DNA of 64,000 bases. Origin: Tropicibacter naphthalenivorans. Its GTDB lineage: Bacteria; Pseudomonadota; Alphaproteobacteria; Rhodobacterales; Rhodobacteraceae. Positions 1 through 8,300 of this stretch are shown one piece after another. The translations under genes and the position numbers were made by a program. The first letter of the stretch is position 1; every line of letters begins with the position of its first letter. The notes beneath the pieces are model-generated. The model searched no databases. It was not told where the DNA came from and worked only from the letters and a program-made list of their open reading frames with translations. Location of the stretch: positions 124,001 to 188,000 of the forward strand of contig NZ_FWXX01000007.1 in assembly GCF_900176475.1 (NCBI RefSeq). The letters are read 5' to 3'.

Positions 1-1
1 C

Positions 2-844
2 ATGTCCGAACCCGCCGATGCTGCCGACCGCCGCGCCATTCCGCCGGTGATCTGCTATCCAAACGAAACCCTGCCCAAGGTGCCAATGGATCTGTATGCG
101 CAGGCGCTTGGGGGCGCTGTCATCACCGATACGGTGATTGCGGACCCGCGAGAGGCGTGCAGCTTTCATGTGCCTGCCGGCCATTTCTTTCGCATTGTCA
201 GCGTGGACGGCCCGCAGGTGGGGGACTTGAACCTGTGGAATGCCAATGACCTGTCCGAGAGGTTTTATTCCGGTAAAACCCGCGCCTTGCACGGAACGCA
301 TGTAACCACCGGGGACCGGCTTTGGTCGTGTTTCCCGCATTTGCGACCCATGGCGACCGTGGTGCACGACAGCTTGAATTGGTACGGCATCGACGCATTT
401 GGCGGCTCGGTCCATGATGTGATCGGCACGCGCTGCGATCCCTATACCGGGCATTTGCTGCAAGGGGGCCATTACCACCACTGCTGTCATTCGAATTTGA
501 CCCGCGCATTGGCGGATGCGCGCGGGTTGTCTTTGCACGAGGCAGAGCCGCATATCCACGATGTGCTGAACGTCTTTATGTGCACTGGGTTTACGCGCGA
601 CACCGGGCAGTACTTTATGAAGGCCAGCCCCGTTCGCCCCGGCGATGCCATCACGTTCTTTGCCGAGATTGATGTGCTGGGGGCGCTTAGCGCCTGTCCG
701 GGCGGGGATTGTTCGTCAGAGCATAGCTCGGACACGGCGGCGTGTTATCCGCTGATGGTCGAGGTTTTGAAACCGGCCGAAGGCGCATTAGGCGATTGGC
801 AATCGCCGACGCCCAATGGCTATGACCGCACGCACGGGCGGTAA
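2..844 (+). CDS. DUF1989 / urea carboxylase-associated family protein
   Basis: The 280-residue product matches the DUF1989 (urea-carboxylase-associated) family, whose members sit near urea or amino-acid catabolism genes and whose biochemical role is poorly defined. Family-like traits seen: a Cys/His-rich centre (HYHHCCHSN at about residue 157), a conserved DLNLWN segment near residue 75 and an FFAEIDVLGALSACPGGD stretch in the C-terminal third, suggesting metal or thiol chemistry. The ATG is at the second base of the window, so the ribosome binding site is not visible and a longer N-terminus cannot be excluded. Its operon partners lie outside the window; the next gene is convergent. Confidence 0.75.
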   Translation: MSEPADAADRRAIPPVICYPNETLPKVPMDLYAQALGGAVITDTVIADPREACSFHVPAGHFFRIVSVDGPQVGDLNLWNANDLSERFYSGKTRALHGTHVTTGDRLWSCFPHLRPMATVVHDSLNWYGIDAFGGSVHDVIGTRCDPYTGHLLQGGHYHHCCHSNLTRALADARGLSLHEAEPHIHDVLNVFMCTGFTRDTGQYFMKASPVRPGDAITFFAEIDVLGALSACPGGDCSSEHSSDTAACYPLMVEVLKPAEGALGDWQSPTPNGYDRTHGR

Positions 845-845
845 A

Positions 846-874
846 AAGGCAGGGCGGCGCGTGAAACGCCGCCC
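846..874 (-). terminator. Intrinsic terminator for deoD (probably bidirectional)
   Basis: A perfect 8-bp GC stem (852-859 with 867-874) lies between two convergent genes. On the minus strand it is followed by TGCCTTTTT, giving a classic Rho-independent terminator for the H-NS-like/deoD transcript. Confidence 0.75.
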
Positions 875-880
875 GCTGAT

Positions 881-1588
881 TTATTGCGGAAAGGCCGCGT
901 GCAGCGCGATTTCCACCATCTCGCCAAAGGACTTTTCCCGATCTTCCGAGGGCAAGGCCTCTTCTCGCAAAAGGTGATCGGATACAGTCATCACACCCAA
1001 GGCGCGGACCCCATGGCGCGCCGCCAGAATGTAAAGCTCGGCCGCTTCCATTTCGACGCCAAGAATGCCGTGCCGCACCATTTGCTCATTCAGATCAGGG
1101 CGTTCGTCGTAGAACACGTCTGACGAGTATATCCCGCCCACATGGTGCGTGATGCCCTTGGCCTTGGCCGCAGAAACCGCTGCCTCCAACAGCCCGTAAT
1201 CGGCGCAGGGCGCGAAATTCAATTCGCGGAAAATGCCAGAAGAGGGTGTGGAGAGCGTGGTTGATGTCATTGCAATAATAACATCTCTTAATTGAATGCG
1301 CTCTTGCATTGCCCCGCATGATCCAATTCGGATCAGGGTTTTGGCACCAAAATCGCGGATCAATTCATTGGCGTAGATCGACAGGCTTGGCATCCCCATA
1401 CCAGAGCCATGGATCGTCACGCGATTGCCGCGCCATGTGCCGGTATAGCCCAGCATTCCGCGAACCCGATTGACGCAGATCGCGTCCTCTAAAAAGGTCT
1501 CTGCCGCCCATTGCGCCCGCAAGGGGTCGCCCGGCATAAGGACCGTCTCGGCGATATCGCCGGGTGCAGCACCGATGTGGATCGACAT
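881..1588 (-). CDS. deoD: Purine-nucleoside phosphorylase (DeoD-type)
   Basis: Cytosolic enzyme that cleaves purine (deoxy)nucleosides with phosphate to free base and (deoxy)ribose-1-phosphate in purine salvage. The 235-residue length is typical of the hexameric bacterial DeoD class. Visible family motifs are MPGDPLRA near the N-terminus, the phosphate/nucleoside loop [16 protein letters not shown] around residue 87, VEMEAAELY for ribose binding, and TVSDH near the C-terminus with the catalytic Asp. The start ATG directly abuts the stop codon of the upstream H-NS-like gene, so the two are likely translated from one message. Confidence 0.93.
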   Translation of the reverse strand: MSIHIGAAPGDIAETVLMPGDPLRAQWAAETFLEDAICVNRVRGMLGYTGTWRGNRVTIHGSGMGMPSLSIYANELIRDFGAKTLIRIGSCGAMQERIQLRDVIIAMTSTTLSTPSSGIFRELNFAPCADYGLLEAAVSAAKAKGITHHVGGIYSSDVFYDERPDLNEQMVRHGILGVEMEAAELYILAARHGVRALGVMTVSDHLLREEALPSEDREKSFGEMVEIALHAAFPQ

Positions 1589-1897
1589 TTACAGCGCCAT
1601 ATCGTCCAGGGATTTGCCCGCTTCGAGCGCTTCGATCAGCCAGTTGGGTTTGCGGCCACGGCCTGTCCAGGTTTGGGTTGCGTCGTCCGGGTTGGCGTAT
1701 TTCGGCGCGCCTTTGCTGCCTTTGACACCGGCGTCCAAAACTTCGTCCAGCGAAAAGCCAAACTCTTTGGCGGCTTTTTCTGCGGCACGCTTGGCTTCGG
1801 CTTTGCGGCGGGCATCCACGGTTTTCAGCGCCTTTTGAGCGTCCGAAATCAGTTGGACCAGTTCATCATGTGAGAGGGTTTCTAGGTTGATATCCAT
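1589..1897 (-). CDS. H-NS family nucleoid-associated protein
   Basis: A 102-residue DNA-binding protein of the H-NS/HvrA/Spb type found in Rhodobacteraceae. The N-terminal half is a charged alpha-helical oligomerisation segment rich in Lys, Ala and Glu. The C-terminus carries the H-NS AT-hook-like signature, here YANPDDATQTWTGRGRKPNWL trimmed to its key part TWTGRGRKP. The start at 1897 is chosen over an upstream Met (1924) because AGGAG lies 7-10 nt before it. In Rhodobacter, HvrA-type members modulate photosynthesis and nitrogen genes; the targets here are unknown. A CtrA-like site lies upstream at 2020-2034. Confidence 0.88.
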   Translation of the reverse strand: MDINLETLSHDELVQLISDAQKALKTVDARRKAEAKRAAEKAAKEFGFSLDEVLDAGVKGSKGAPKYANPDDATQTWTGRGRKPNWLIEALEAGKSLDDMAL

Positions 1898-2019
1898 TGG
1901 TCTCGCTCCTGTTTTTCGATTCAATTCCCCGAATTTTGAATGGAAGCAAGATATTTATTGTGACATAGCGATTTTGCGCGCAAAAGTAGACGGCTCTAAA
2001 ATTCGCTCTCGTGAAACAG

Positions 2020-2034
2020 TTAATATATCGTTAA
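2020..2034. promoter_or_regulatory. CtrA-type binding site (TTAA-N7-TTAA)
   Basis: Two TTAA half-sites (2020-2023 and 2031-2034) are separated by exactly 7 nt and the second continues as TTAACC, matching the alphaproteobacterial CtrA consensus. It lies about 125 bp upstream of the H-NS-like start, in its promoter region. Binding is inferred from sequence only. Confidence 0.5.
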
Positions 2035-2073
2035 CCATTTGCCGCCAATCAGCGTCTTTCGCGCGATTTGTGT

Positions 2074-2106
2074 GGAAAAAGCGCCGATGACCCGCACCGG
2101 CGCTTT
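2074..2106 (-). terminator. Intrinsic terminator for ecm
   Basis: A 9-bp stem (2078-2086 with 2098-2106) is followed on the minus strand by TTTTTCC, just beyond the ecm stop codon. Confidence 0.75.
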
Positions 2107-2128
2107 GGAAATCTTAATAGGTGAATGT

Positions 2129-4093
2129 TTACTCTGCGGCAACCGATTTTGGGTCCGCAAGGCTCACGATGTCTTTCATGATCGTGTTCAATTCGAAATC
2201 CTTGGGCGTATAAACGCGCGCAACGCCCATCGCCAGCAGACGCTCTGCGTCATCGTCGGGAATGATCCCGCCAACGGTGACCGGCACGTGGGACAGGCCC
2301 GCTTCGCGCATCCGCTGCATGGTTTCCTCGACCAGCGGGATGTGCGAGCCGGACAGGATCGACAGGCCCACCACATGGGCGCCGTTCTTGGCCGCTTCGA
2401 CGATCTGCTCGGGCGTCAGACGGATGCCTTCGTAGTCGATGTCCATGCCGCAATCGCGCGCGCGGAAGGCGATCTGCTCTGCCCCGTTCGAGTGCCCGTC
2501 AAGGCCGGGCTTGCCCACGAGGAAGCGCAGGCGCTGGCCCAGACGGTCGCTGACCGCGTTGACCGCGTCGCGGATGTCGTCCAGCCCTTCGGTCTTGTTC
2601 GACACGGATTTCGACACGCCGGTGGGGCCGCGATATTCGCCGTGGACGTTGCGCATCTGCGCTGCCCATTCGCCGGTGGTGACCCCGGCCTTGGCGCAGG
2701 CGATAGAAGCGGGCATGACGTTTTCGCCCTTGGCCGCCGCTTCGCGTAGCGCACCCAAGGCGGCCTCGACCGCTGCATTGTCGCGATTGGCGCGCCAAGC
2801 ATTTAGACGCGCGATCTGGTCCTGCTCGACCGACGGGTCAACGACCATGATGCCACCGTCCTCGCCCATCAGCGGGGAAGGCTCGGTCTCGGTCCACTTG
2901 TTCACGCCGACAACGATGGTCTCGCCGCGCTCGACGCGGTTGACGCGCTCGGCGTTCGAATCCACCAGACGGCCCTTCATATAGTCGATGGCCCCGATGG
3001 CGCCGCCCATGCTTTCGATGTTGGCCAGTTCGGCGCGCGCGCCCTCTTTCAACGCGGCGACCTTGCGATCCACGGCGGGGTTGCCGTCGAACAGATCGTC
3101 GTATTCCAGCAGGTCGGTTTCATAGGCAAGGATCTGCTGCATCCGCATGGACCACTGCTGGTCCCACGGGCGCGGCAGGCCAAGCGCTTCGTTCCACGCG
3201 GGCAGCTGCACGGCGCGGGCGCGGGCGTTTTTCGACAGCGTGACGGCCAGTGCTTCGATCAGAATGCGGTAGACGTTGTTTTCCGGCTGCTGCTCGGTCA
3301 GGCCGAGGCTGTTCACCTGCACGCCATAGCGGAAACGGCGGTATTTGGGGTTCTCGACGCCATAGCGCTCTTGCAGGATCTCGTCCCACAGATCGACAAA
3401 GGCGCGCATCTTGCACATCTCGGTCACAAAGCGGATCCCGGCGTTCACAAAGAACGAGATCCGCCCGCAGAGCGCCGGGAAGTCCTCATCCGCGACGCGC
3501 GGGCGCAGCTCATCCAGGACAGCAATCGCGGTGGCCAGCGCAAAGGCCAGTTCCTGCTCGGGCGTCGCGCCGGCCTCTTGCAGGTGGTAGGAACACACGT
3601 TCATCGGGTTCCATTTCGGCACGTTGGTATAGCAATACTCGGCCACGTCCCCGATCATCTTGAGCGAGGGTTTCGGCGGGCAGATATAGGTGCCGCGCGA
3701 CAGGTATTCCTTGATCAGATCGTTCTGCACGGTGCCTTGCAACTTGGTCACATCGGCGCCTTGCTCTTCGGCGACGGCGATATAAAGCGACAGCAGCCAA
3801 GGCGCGGTGGCGTTGATCGTCATCGAGGTGTTCATCTGCTCCAGCGGGATATCCTGAAACAGGCTGCGCATGTCGCCAAGGTGGCAAACCGGCACGCCGA
3901 CCTTGCCCACTTCGCCCTTGGATAGCACGTGGTCGCTGTCATAGCCGGTCTGGGTCGGCAGGTCGAAGGCCACGGACAGGCCCGTCTGCCCCTTGGCCAG
4001 GTTCGAGCGATACAGAGCGTTGGATTTCTCGGCGGTGGAGTGACCCGCGTAGGTGCGGATCAGCCAAGGGCGGTCACGTGTGGTCTCGGTCAT
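2129..4093 (-). CDS. ecm: Ethylmalonyl-CoA mutase
   Basis: Adenosylcobalamin-dependent mutase converting (2R)-ethylmalonyl-CoA to (2S)-methylsuccinyl-CoA in the ethylmalonyl-CoA pathway, which replaces the glyoxylate shunt for growth on C2/C1 precursors. The 654 residues form an N-terminal substrate-binding TIM barrel (YAGHSTAEKSN, FDLPTQTGYDSDH near residue 50) and a C-terminal B12 domain with the DGHSNGAEQ base-off loop (DxHxxG), the SILSGS segment and VGGIIPDDD. It is shorter than methylmalonyl-CoA mutase large chains, and ccr nearby supports the Ecm assignment over McmA/IcmA. The start at 4093 is preferred to 4117 because GGAGG sits 6 nt upstream. Confidence 0.92.
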   Translation of the reverse strand: MTETTRDRPWLIRTYAGHSTAEKSNALYRSNLAKGQTGLSVAFDLPTQTGYDSDHVLSKGEVGKVGVPVCHLGDMRSLFQDIPLEQMNTSMTINATAPWLLSLYIAVAEEQGADVTKLQGTVQNDLIKEYLSRGTYICPPKPSLKMIGDVAEYCYTNVPKWNPMNVCSYHLQEAGATPEQELAFALATAIAVLDELRPRVADEDFPALCGRISFFVNAGIRFVTEMCKMRAFVDLWDEILQERYGVENPKYRRFRYGVQVNSLGLTEQQPENNVYRILIEALAVTLSKNARARAVQLPAWNEALGLPRPWDQQWSMRMQQILAYETDLLEYDDLFDGNPAVDRKVAALKEGARAELANIESMGGAIGAIDYMKGRLVDSNAERVNRVERGETIVVGVNKWTETEPSPLMGEDGGIMVVDPSVEQDQIARLNAWRANRDNAAVEAALGALREAAAKGENVMPASIACAKAGVTTGEWAAQMRNVHGEYRGPTGVSKSVSNKTEGLDDIRDAVNAVSDRLGQRLRFLVGKPGLDGHSNGAEQIAFRARDCGMDIDYEGIRLTPEQIVEAAKNGAHVVGLSILSGSHIPLVEETMQRMREAGLSHVPVTVGGIIPDDDAERLLAMGVARVYTPKDFELNTIMKDIVSLADPKSVAAE

Positions 4094-4307
4094 TTGGGCC
4101 TCCGTCAGGCGAAACACTGGATCGCAATCTTGTTGCGTTGATGTCGGTGTATGCGAAAGATTATGTCTCTGTCAATTCGCTGCATCGCGGCACAGGCGCG
4201 GTCTGACGTCACGCTAGTGCCTTCGCCGCGTTTCGCAAAGGCTGTTTGCGCTGCGGTGCAGAATGTCGCGGCCTTGCCGCTGACACCGTGGGCGCTAGGG
4301 TCGGGCC

Positions 4308-5645
4308 ATGAATACGCCTGTGACCCTGCCTTTGTGGCTTTTTGCGCTGATCCTTGGTTTTGCCGGGGCGGCCTTTGCGACGAATTTCCTGTTCCCTTCG
4401 GTGCGCTGGTTCTTTCGCCGCCGGATGGAACGGGCTGTCGCGCGGCTGAACAAACGCCTCGCACGGCCCATCGAGCCGTTCAAGCTGCTGCGGCGCTACG
4501 ATCTGATCCAGCGGCTGGTGTATCACCCCGAGGTCACGCAAGCGGCGGTGGATTATGCCCGCGCGCATGATCTGCGCGAAGATGTCGCCGTTGAACGCGC
4601 GCGCGATTATGCGCGCGAGATCGTGCCGTCCTTTTCCGCGCTGGCCTATTTCGGCTGGGGGGTGCGGCTGGCGCGCTGGCTGTCCAACGCTTTGTACCGT
4701 GTGCGCTTGCAGCACCACGATCCGGCTGAACTGACGGGCATCCACCCCGAGGCGACAGTGGTGTTTGTGATGAATCACCGGTCCAACATGGATTACGTCT
4801 TGGTCACGCATCTGGCCGCCAGCCGGTCGGCTTTGTCCTATGCGGTGGGCGAATGGGCGCGCGTCTGGCCGCTGAGCGTGTTGATTCGCTCCATGGGGGC
4901 GTATTTCATTCGGCGCAAATCGCGTGACGATCTCTATCGCAAGGTGCTGCGCCGCTATGTGCAGATGGCGACCATTGGCGGCAGCACGCAGGCGATCTTT
5001 CCCGAAGGCGGGCTGTCCCTGACCGGCGCGCCGCAGCCGCCCAAGGTGGGACTACTGACCTATATGTGCGAGGCGGCGCGGGACTCTGGCAGGGACATCG
5101 TCTTTGTGCCCGTGGGTCTGAACTATGACCGCGTGCTCGAAGACCGCGTGTTGGTCGCCGCCGATCAGGCGGGGACGCGGCGGTTTGATACCTCGGTCCT
5201 GCATGTGTTCCGCGCCGTGCTCAAGCAACTATGGTTAAGGCTGACCGGCCGCTATCATCGGTTTGGCTATGCGGCGGTCAGCTTTGGCGTGCCGGTGTCG
5301 CTGTCGGCGCAGCCGGACTTGGCCAGCGATCCGCAGGCGCTGGCGGACGCGCTGATGGACCGGATCGCGCGTATTATTCCCGTGCTGCCCGTGCCCTTGG
5401 TCGCGCAGCTTTTGATCGAAGGTCCAAAGACTCGCGCCGAGCTGGACCAGGCCGCCGCCGAGCGGATCAAAACCCTGTCCGACTGCCACGTCCATCTGCC
5501 CCGCGATGATGTCGCCTATGCGGTCGAGGTCGGCCTGCGCGCGCTGACCGAACGGGGCATCGCCACCGCAGAGCCGCACCAAATCACGCCAGACGGGCAG
5601 GGGCTGGCAGAATTCTACGCCGCCTCGATCCGCCATCTTTGTTAA
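4308..5645 (+). CDS. Glycerol-3-phosphate/1-acylglycerol-3-phosphate acyltransferase family protein
   Basis: A 445-residue membrane-associated acyltransferase of the PlsB/PlsC superfamily that probably acylates glycerol-3-phosphate or lyso-phosphatidate in phospholipid synthesis. An N-terminal hydrophobic anchor spans about residues 8-30. The acyltransferase block has the HX4D catalytic motif in NHRSNMDYVL (near residue 157), FIRRKS (about 202) and FPEGGLS (about 230), the order expected for PlsB-type motifs I, II and III. The ribosome binding site is weak (GGTCGGG). It sits between divergent ecm and co-directional ccr; whether it takes part in the carbon pathway is unknown. Exact acceptor substrate cannot be read from sequence. 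Confidence 0.82.
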   Translation: MNTPVTLPLWLFALILGFAGAAFATNFLFPSVRWFFRRRMERAVARLNKRLARPIEPFKLLRRYDLIQRLVYHPEVTQAAVDYARAHDLREDVAVERARDYAREIVPSFSALAYFGWGVRLARWLSNALYRVRLQHHDPAELTGIHPEATVVFVMNHRSNMDYVLVTHLAASRSALSYAVGEWARVWPLSVLIRSMGAYFIRRKSRDDLYRKVLRRYVQMATIGGSTQAIFPEGGLSLTGAPQPPKVGLLTYMCEAARDSGRDIVFVPVGLNYDRVLEDRVLVAADQAGTRRFDTSVLHVFRAVLKQLWLRLTGRYHRFGYAAVSFGVPVSLSAQPDLASDPQALADALMDRIARIIPVLPVPLVAQLLIEGPKTRAELDQAAAERIKTLSDCHVHLPRDDVAYAVEVGLRALTERGIATAEPHQITPDGQGLAEFYAASIRHLC

Positions 5646-5648
5646 GGA

Positions 5649-5665
5649 TTTGCTGCGCTTGCAAA
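5649..5665. promoter_or_regulatory. Possible RamB/PccR-type operator upstream of ccr
   Basis: TTTGC (5649-5653) and GCAAA (5661-5665) form an inverted pair 7 nt apart in the 174-bp space before ccr, and a further TTGCAATGTTGC lies near 5715. TTTGC/GCAAA half-sites are known for the short-chain acyl-CoA regulators RamB and PccR. The spacing does not match a described site exactly, so this is a weak inference. Confidence 0.3.
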
Positions 5666-5819
5666 GGAAATGCTGCGTCCGCTGGGTTATAAAATTACAA
5701 AATACGTCACGTTGATGTTGCAATGTTGCGCGCCCCCGCGTATCTCAGTGCCAATGCAGCACGATTCTGCAGCGCAGTAAGTGCGAAATATTAACGAACG
5801 GACCAGATAGGAGGCCGAC

Positions 5820-7106
5820 ATGGCTCTGGACACTGAGACGGGCATCGCCCAGTACGACGCGCCGGAAAAAGACCTCTATGAGATCGGCGAAATGCCCCCC
5901 TTGGGTTATGTCCCCAAGAAAATGTATGCGTGGAACATCCGCCGCGAACGCCACGGCGAGCCGGATCAGTCGTTTAAACAGGAAGTCGTCGACACCTGGG
6001 AAATCGACAGCCACGAAGTGCTGGTCCTCGTGATGGCCGCGGGCGTGAACTACAACGGCGTCTGGGCCGGTCTGGGCAAGCCGATTTCGCCGTTCGACGT
6101 GCACAAGCAAGACTACCACATCGCCGGGTCCGACGCCTCTGGCATCGTCTGGAAAGTGGGCGACAAGGTTAAGAACTGGAAAGTCGGCGACGAGGTGGTC
6201 ATCCACTGTAACCAGGACGATGGCGACGACGAAGAGTGCAACGGCGGCGATCCGATGTTCTCTCCGACGCAGCGGATCTGGGGCTACGAGACCGGCGACG
6301 GTTCGTTCGCACAGTTCACCCGCGTGCAGGCGCAGCAGCTGATGCCGCGCCCCAAGCACCTGACCTGGGAAGAATCGGCCTGCTATACGCTGACGCTGGC
6401 GACCGCCTACCGGATGCTGTTCGGCCACCACCCGCACGAGCTCAAGCCCGGCCAGAACGTTCTGGTCTGGGGCGCGTCGGGCGGTCTGGGCTCTTACGCG
6501 ATCCAGCTTGCGAACACCGCCGGTGCCAACGCGATCGGTGTGATTTCCGACGAATCCAAGCGTGACTTCGTCATGGCGCAGGGGGCCAAGGGCGTCATCA
6601 ACCGCAAGGACTTCAAGTGCTGGGGCCAGCTGCCCACGGTCAACACGCCGGAATACAACGAGTGGCTCAAAGAAGCGCGCAAGTTCGGCAAGGCGATCTG
6701 GGACATCACCGGCAAAGGTGTGAACGTCGACATGGTGTTCGAACACCCCGGCGAGGCGACCTTCCCGGTGTCGACCCTGATCGTGAAAAAGGGCGGTATC
6801 GTGGTGATTTGCGCGGGCACCTCGGGCTTTAACTGCACCTTCGATGTGCGCTACATGTGGATGCACCAAAAGCGTCTTCAGGGCTCGCACTTTGCGAACC
6901 TCAAGCAGGCTGCCTCGGCCAACCGCCTGATGTGCGAGCGCCGTCTGGACCCCTGCATGTCTGAGGTCTTCCCCTGGGCGGAAATCCCGGATGCCCACAT
7001 GAAGATGCTGCGCAACGAACACAAGCCGGGCAACATGTCCGTGCTGGTTCAGGCCCCGACCACCGGCCTGCGCACTTTTGAGGATGCTCTGGCCGCGCGC
7101 GGCTAA
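5820..7106 (+). CDS. ccrA: Crotonyl-CoA carboxylase/reductase
   Basis: Cytosolic NADPH-dependent enzyme that reductively carboxylates crotonyl-CoA to (2S)-ethylmalonyl-CoA, the defining step of the ethylmalonyl-CoA pathway. The 428 residues have the zinc-free MDR fold: an N-terminal catalytic part (AAGVNYNGVWAGLGKP near residue 70, HIAGSDASGIVWKVG) and a Rossmann half with WGASGGLGSYAIQLA around residue 220. The large inserted helical segment after GSDASG (HCNQDDGDDEECNGGDPMFS) is typical of Ccr and absent from ordinary quinone reductases. A strong AGGAGG lies 7 nt upstream of the ATG. The product feeds Ecm encoded divergently 1.7 kb away. Confidence 0.96.
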   Translation: MALDTETGIAQYDAPEKDLYEIGEMPPLGYVPKKMYAWNIRRERHGEPDQSFKQEVVDTWEIDSHEVLVLVMAAGVNYNGVWAGLGKPISPFDVHKQDYHIAGSDASGIVWKVGDKVKNWKVGDEVVIHCNQDDGDDEECNGGDPMFSPTQRIWGYETGDGSFAQFTRVQAQQLMPRPKHLTWEESACYTLTLATAYRMLFGHHPHELKPGQNVLVWGASGGLGSYAIQLANTAGANAIGVISDESKRDFVMAQGAKGVINRKDFKCWGQLPTVNTPEYNEWLKEARKFGKAIWDITGKGVNVDMVFEHPGEATFPVSTLIVKKGGIVVICAGTSGFNCTFDVRYMWMHQKRLQGSHFANLKQAASANRLMCERRLDPCMSEVFPWAEIPDAHMKMLRNEHKPGNMSVLVQAPTTGLRTFEDALAARG

Positions 7107-7128
7107 GCCTTTCGTCTAAAATCTCTGA

Positions 7129-7172
7129 AACGCCCGCGAATCGCCAAAATGGTTCGCGGGCGTTCTCTTTTT
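7129..7172 (+). terminator. Intrinsic terminator for ccr
   Basis: A perfect 12-bp inverted repeat (7129-7140 with 7153-7164) followed by CTCTTTTTG, 22 bp after the ccr stop. Confidence 0.9.
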
Positions 7173-7279
7173 GTTCATACTCTTCGTGTATTCAATTCCT
7201 TAACGGTGCGCCCCCTCGCAGTTTCTGGGGAGGAGGATTCCGTGAATTTCGCGATGAATGGCTGAGTGGTAGTCTTACG

Positions 7280-7294
7280 TTAATCACTCGTTAA
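7280..7294. promoter_or_regulatory. CtrA-type binding site upstream of the quorum-sensing locus
   Basis: TTAA (7280-7283), a 7-nt spacer, TTAA (7291-7294) followed by C: a full CtrA consensus placed about 25 bp upstream of the first ORF of the luxR-luxI locus. In roseobacters such as Dinoroseobacter shibae, AHL signalling and the CtrA phosphorelay are linked, which makes the position meaningful. Function is inferred. Confidence 0.5.
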
Positions 7295-7316
7295 CTACCT
7301 ATGAAAGAGGTTCAAT

Positions 7317-7523
7317 ATGGGACATGACTGGATTTTGGACGTACTGACCGACCTGAAGACGTTCGCACGGGCCAACGGTATGCCGTCTCTGGCCTCTCAA
7401 CTGGACGACACTGCTTTTGTAGCGCAGGCCGAGATTGCGTCCCTTGCCGAAGGAAATGGCATTGGGCTTCTTGGGAAACGCTCCGCGACTGGACACGCTG
7501 ATCGAACGGTTGGAGTCCGCTAA
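7317..7523 (+). CDS. Small conserved-type protein preceding and overlapping luxR
   Basis: A 68-residue ORF beginning MGHDWILDVLTDLKTFARAN, with AGAGG 8 nt before its ATG. I believe similar small proteins precede luxR genes in other Rhodobacteraceae, but I cannot verify this here. It has no signal peptide or membrane segment; the N-terminal 45 residues look like amphipathic helices with alternating Leu/Ala, and the last 20 residues (basic, low complexity) are read from DNA that also encodes the LuxR N-terminus in another frame. The first in-frame luxR ATG (7456) lies inside this ORF, so the two are probably translationally coupled. No function known. Confidence 0.65.
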   Translation: MGHDWILDVLTDLKTFARANGMPSLASQLDDTAFVAQAEIASLAEGNGIGLLGKRSATGHADRTVGVR

Positions 7524-8190
7524 GGGCTTAGACGATCTTCAAATCGTAATCGAAGAGCTGCGCGATCAATATGGTGTGGACCACATGGTCTATCACTGGG
7601 TCAACAGCAACGGCGAGCAATACGGTTGCGGCACCTATGACCTGGAATGGGTGAACCGCTACGTGGAAAGAGGGTATCTAAGGATCGATCCAGTGATCCA
7701 AGGATGCTTTCAGCGCTTTCATCCCGTCAATTGGAAGCGTTTGGACTGGTCCTCCAAATCCGCGCGTGCCTTGCTCAAAGATGCCATTGAACATGGGATA
7801 GGCAACCAAGGGTTTTCCATCCCGATCCGCGGTCCGAATGGCCAATTTGCCCTGTTTTCGCTGACGCATAACTGCTCAGACGCCGAATGGGAGGAGTTTA
7901 CAGAAAGCAATCGCCGGGATCTGATCCTTGTGGCGCATTACTTCAACCAAAAGGCTCTGGAATTCGAACCGGGCCGCACACCCGAGCCCGCCCAGCAATT
8001 GTCCCCCCGGGAACTGGAGGCGATGACGCTCTTGGCGATTGGTTATTCCAGGGCCCAAGCAGCGGACACGCTATCGATTTCCGAACACACCTTGCGGGTC
8101 TACGTGGAAAGCGCGCGGTTCAAACTCGGAGCGATGAATACCACCCACGCGGTGGCACGCGCCCTTAGCCGAGGGTTGATCGTGGTCTAG
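7456..8190 (+). CDS. luxR: LuxR-family AHL-responsive transcriptional regulator
   Basis: A 244-residue quorum-sensing regulator. Residues 1-165 form an autoinducer-binding domain with the usual aromatic/Asp-Pro pattern (YHW near 46, YLRIDPVIQG near 75, PVNW). The C-terminal 65 residues are a GerE-type helix-turn-helix (LSPRELEAMTLLAIGYS, then AADTLSISEHTLRVYVESA). An in-frame TTG at 7435 would add seven residues; the ATG at 7456 is chosen because it fits family starts, though AGGA lies only 1 nt from it, consistent with coupling to the overlapping upstream ORF. It precedes luxI by 110 bp and probably controls it in response to the signal LuxI makes. Confidence 0.9.
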   Translation: MALGFLGNAPRLDTLIERLESAKGLDDLQIVIEELRDQYGVDHMVYHWVNSNGEQYGCGTYDLEWVNRYVERGYLRIDPVIQGCFQRFHPVNWKRLDWSSKSARALLKDAIEHGIGNQGFSIPIRGPNGQFALFSLTHNCSDAEWEEFTESNRRDLILVAHYFNQKALEFEPGRTPEPAQQLSPRELEAMTLLAIGYSRAQAADTLSISEHTLRVYVESARFKLGAMNTTHAVARALSRGLIVV

Positions 8191-8193
8191 GGA

Positions 8194-8210
8194 CCGCTTT
8201 GGTAAAGCGG
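8194..8210 (+). other. Hairpin between luxR and luxI
   Basis: A perfect 7-bp stem, CCGCTTT/AAAGCGG with a 3-nt loop, begins 4 nt after the luxR stop. It has no T-run, so it may be an RNA processing or attenuation structure, or a palindromic operator, in the 110-bp gap before luxI. No canonical 20-bp lux box is evident. Confidence 0.5.
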
Positions 8211-8300
8211 GCCTTGGGGCTGCGTACGGTGCTGCTGAAACCCGTTAACCACTGCCGGACAAATCTTTCCTCAGCAAAACACACGCAGAGGAATAAACAC

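Noticed and set aside
8191-8300. A lux box before luxI
   Set aside because: The only dyad is a 7-bp hairpin at 8194-8210; no 18-20-bp lux-box-like palindrome is present near a promoter position.
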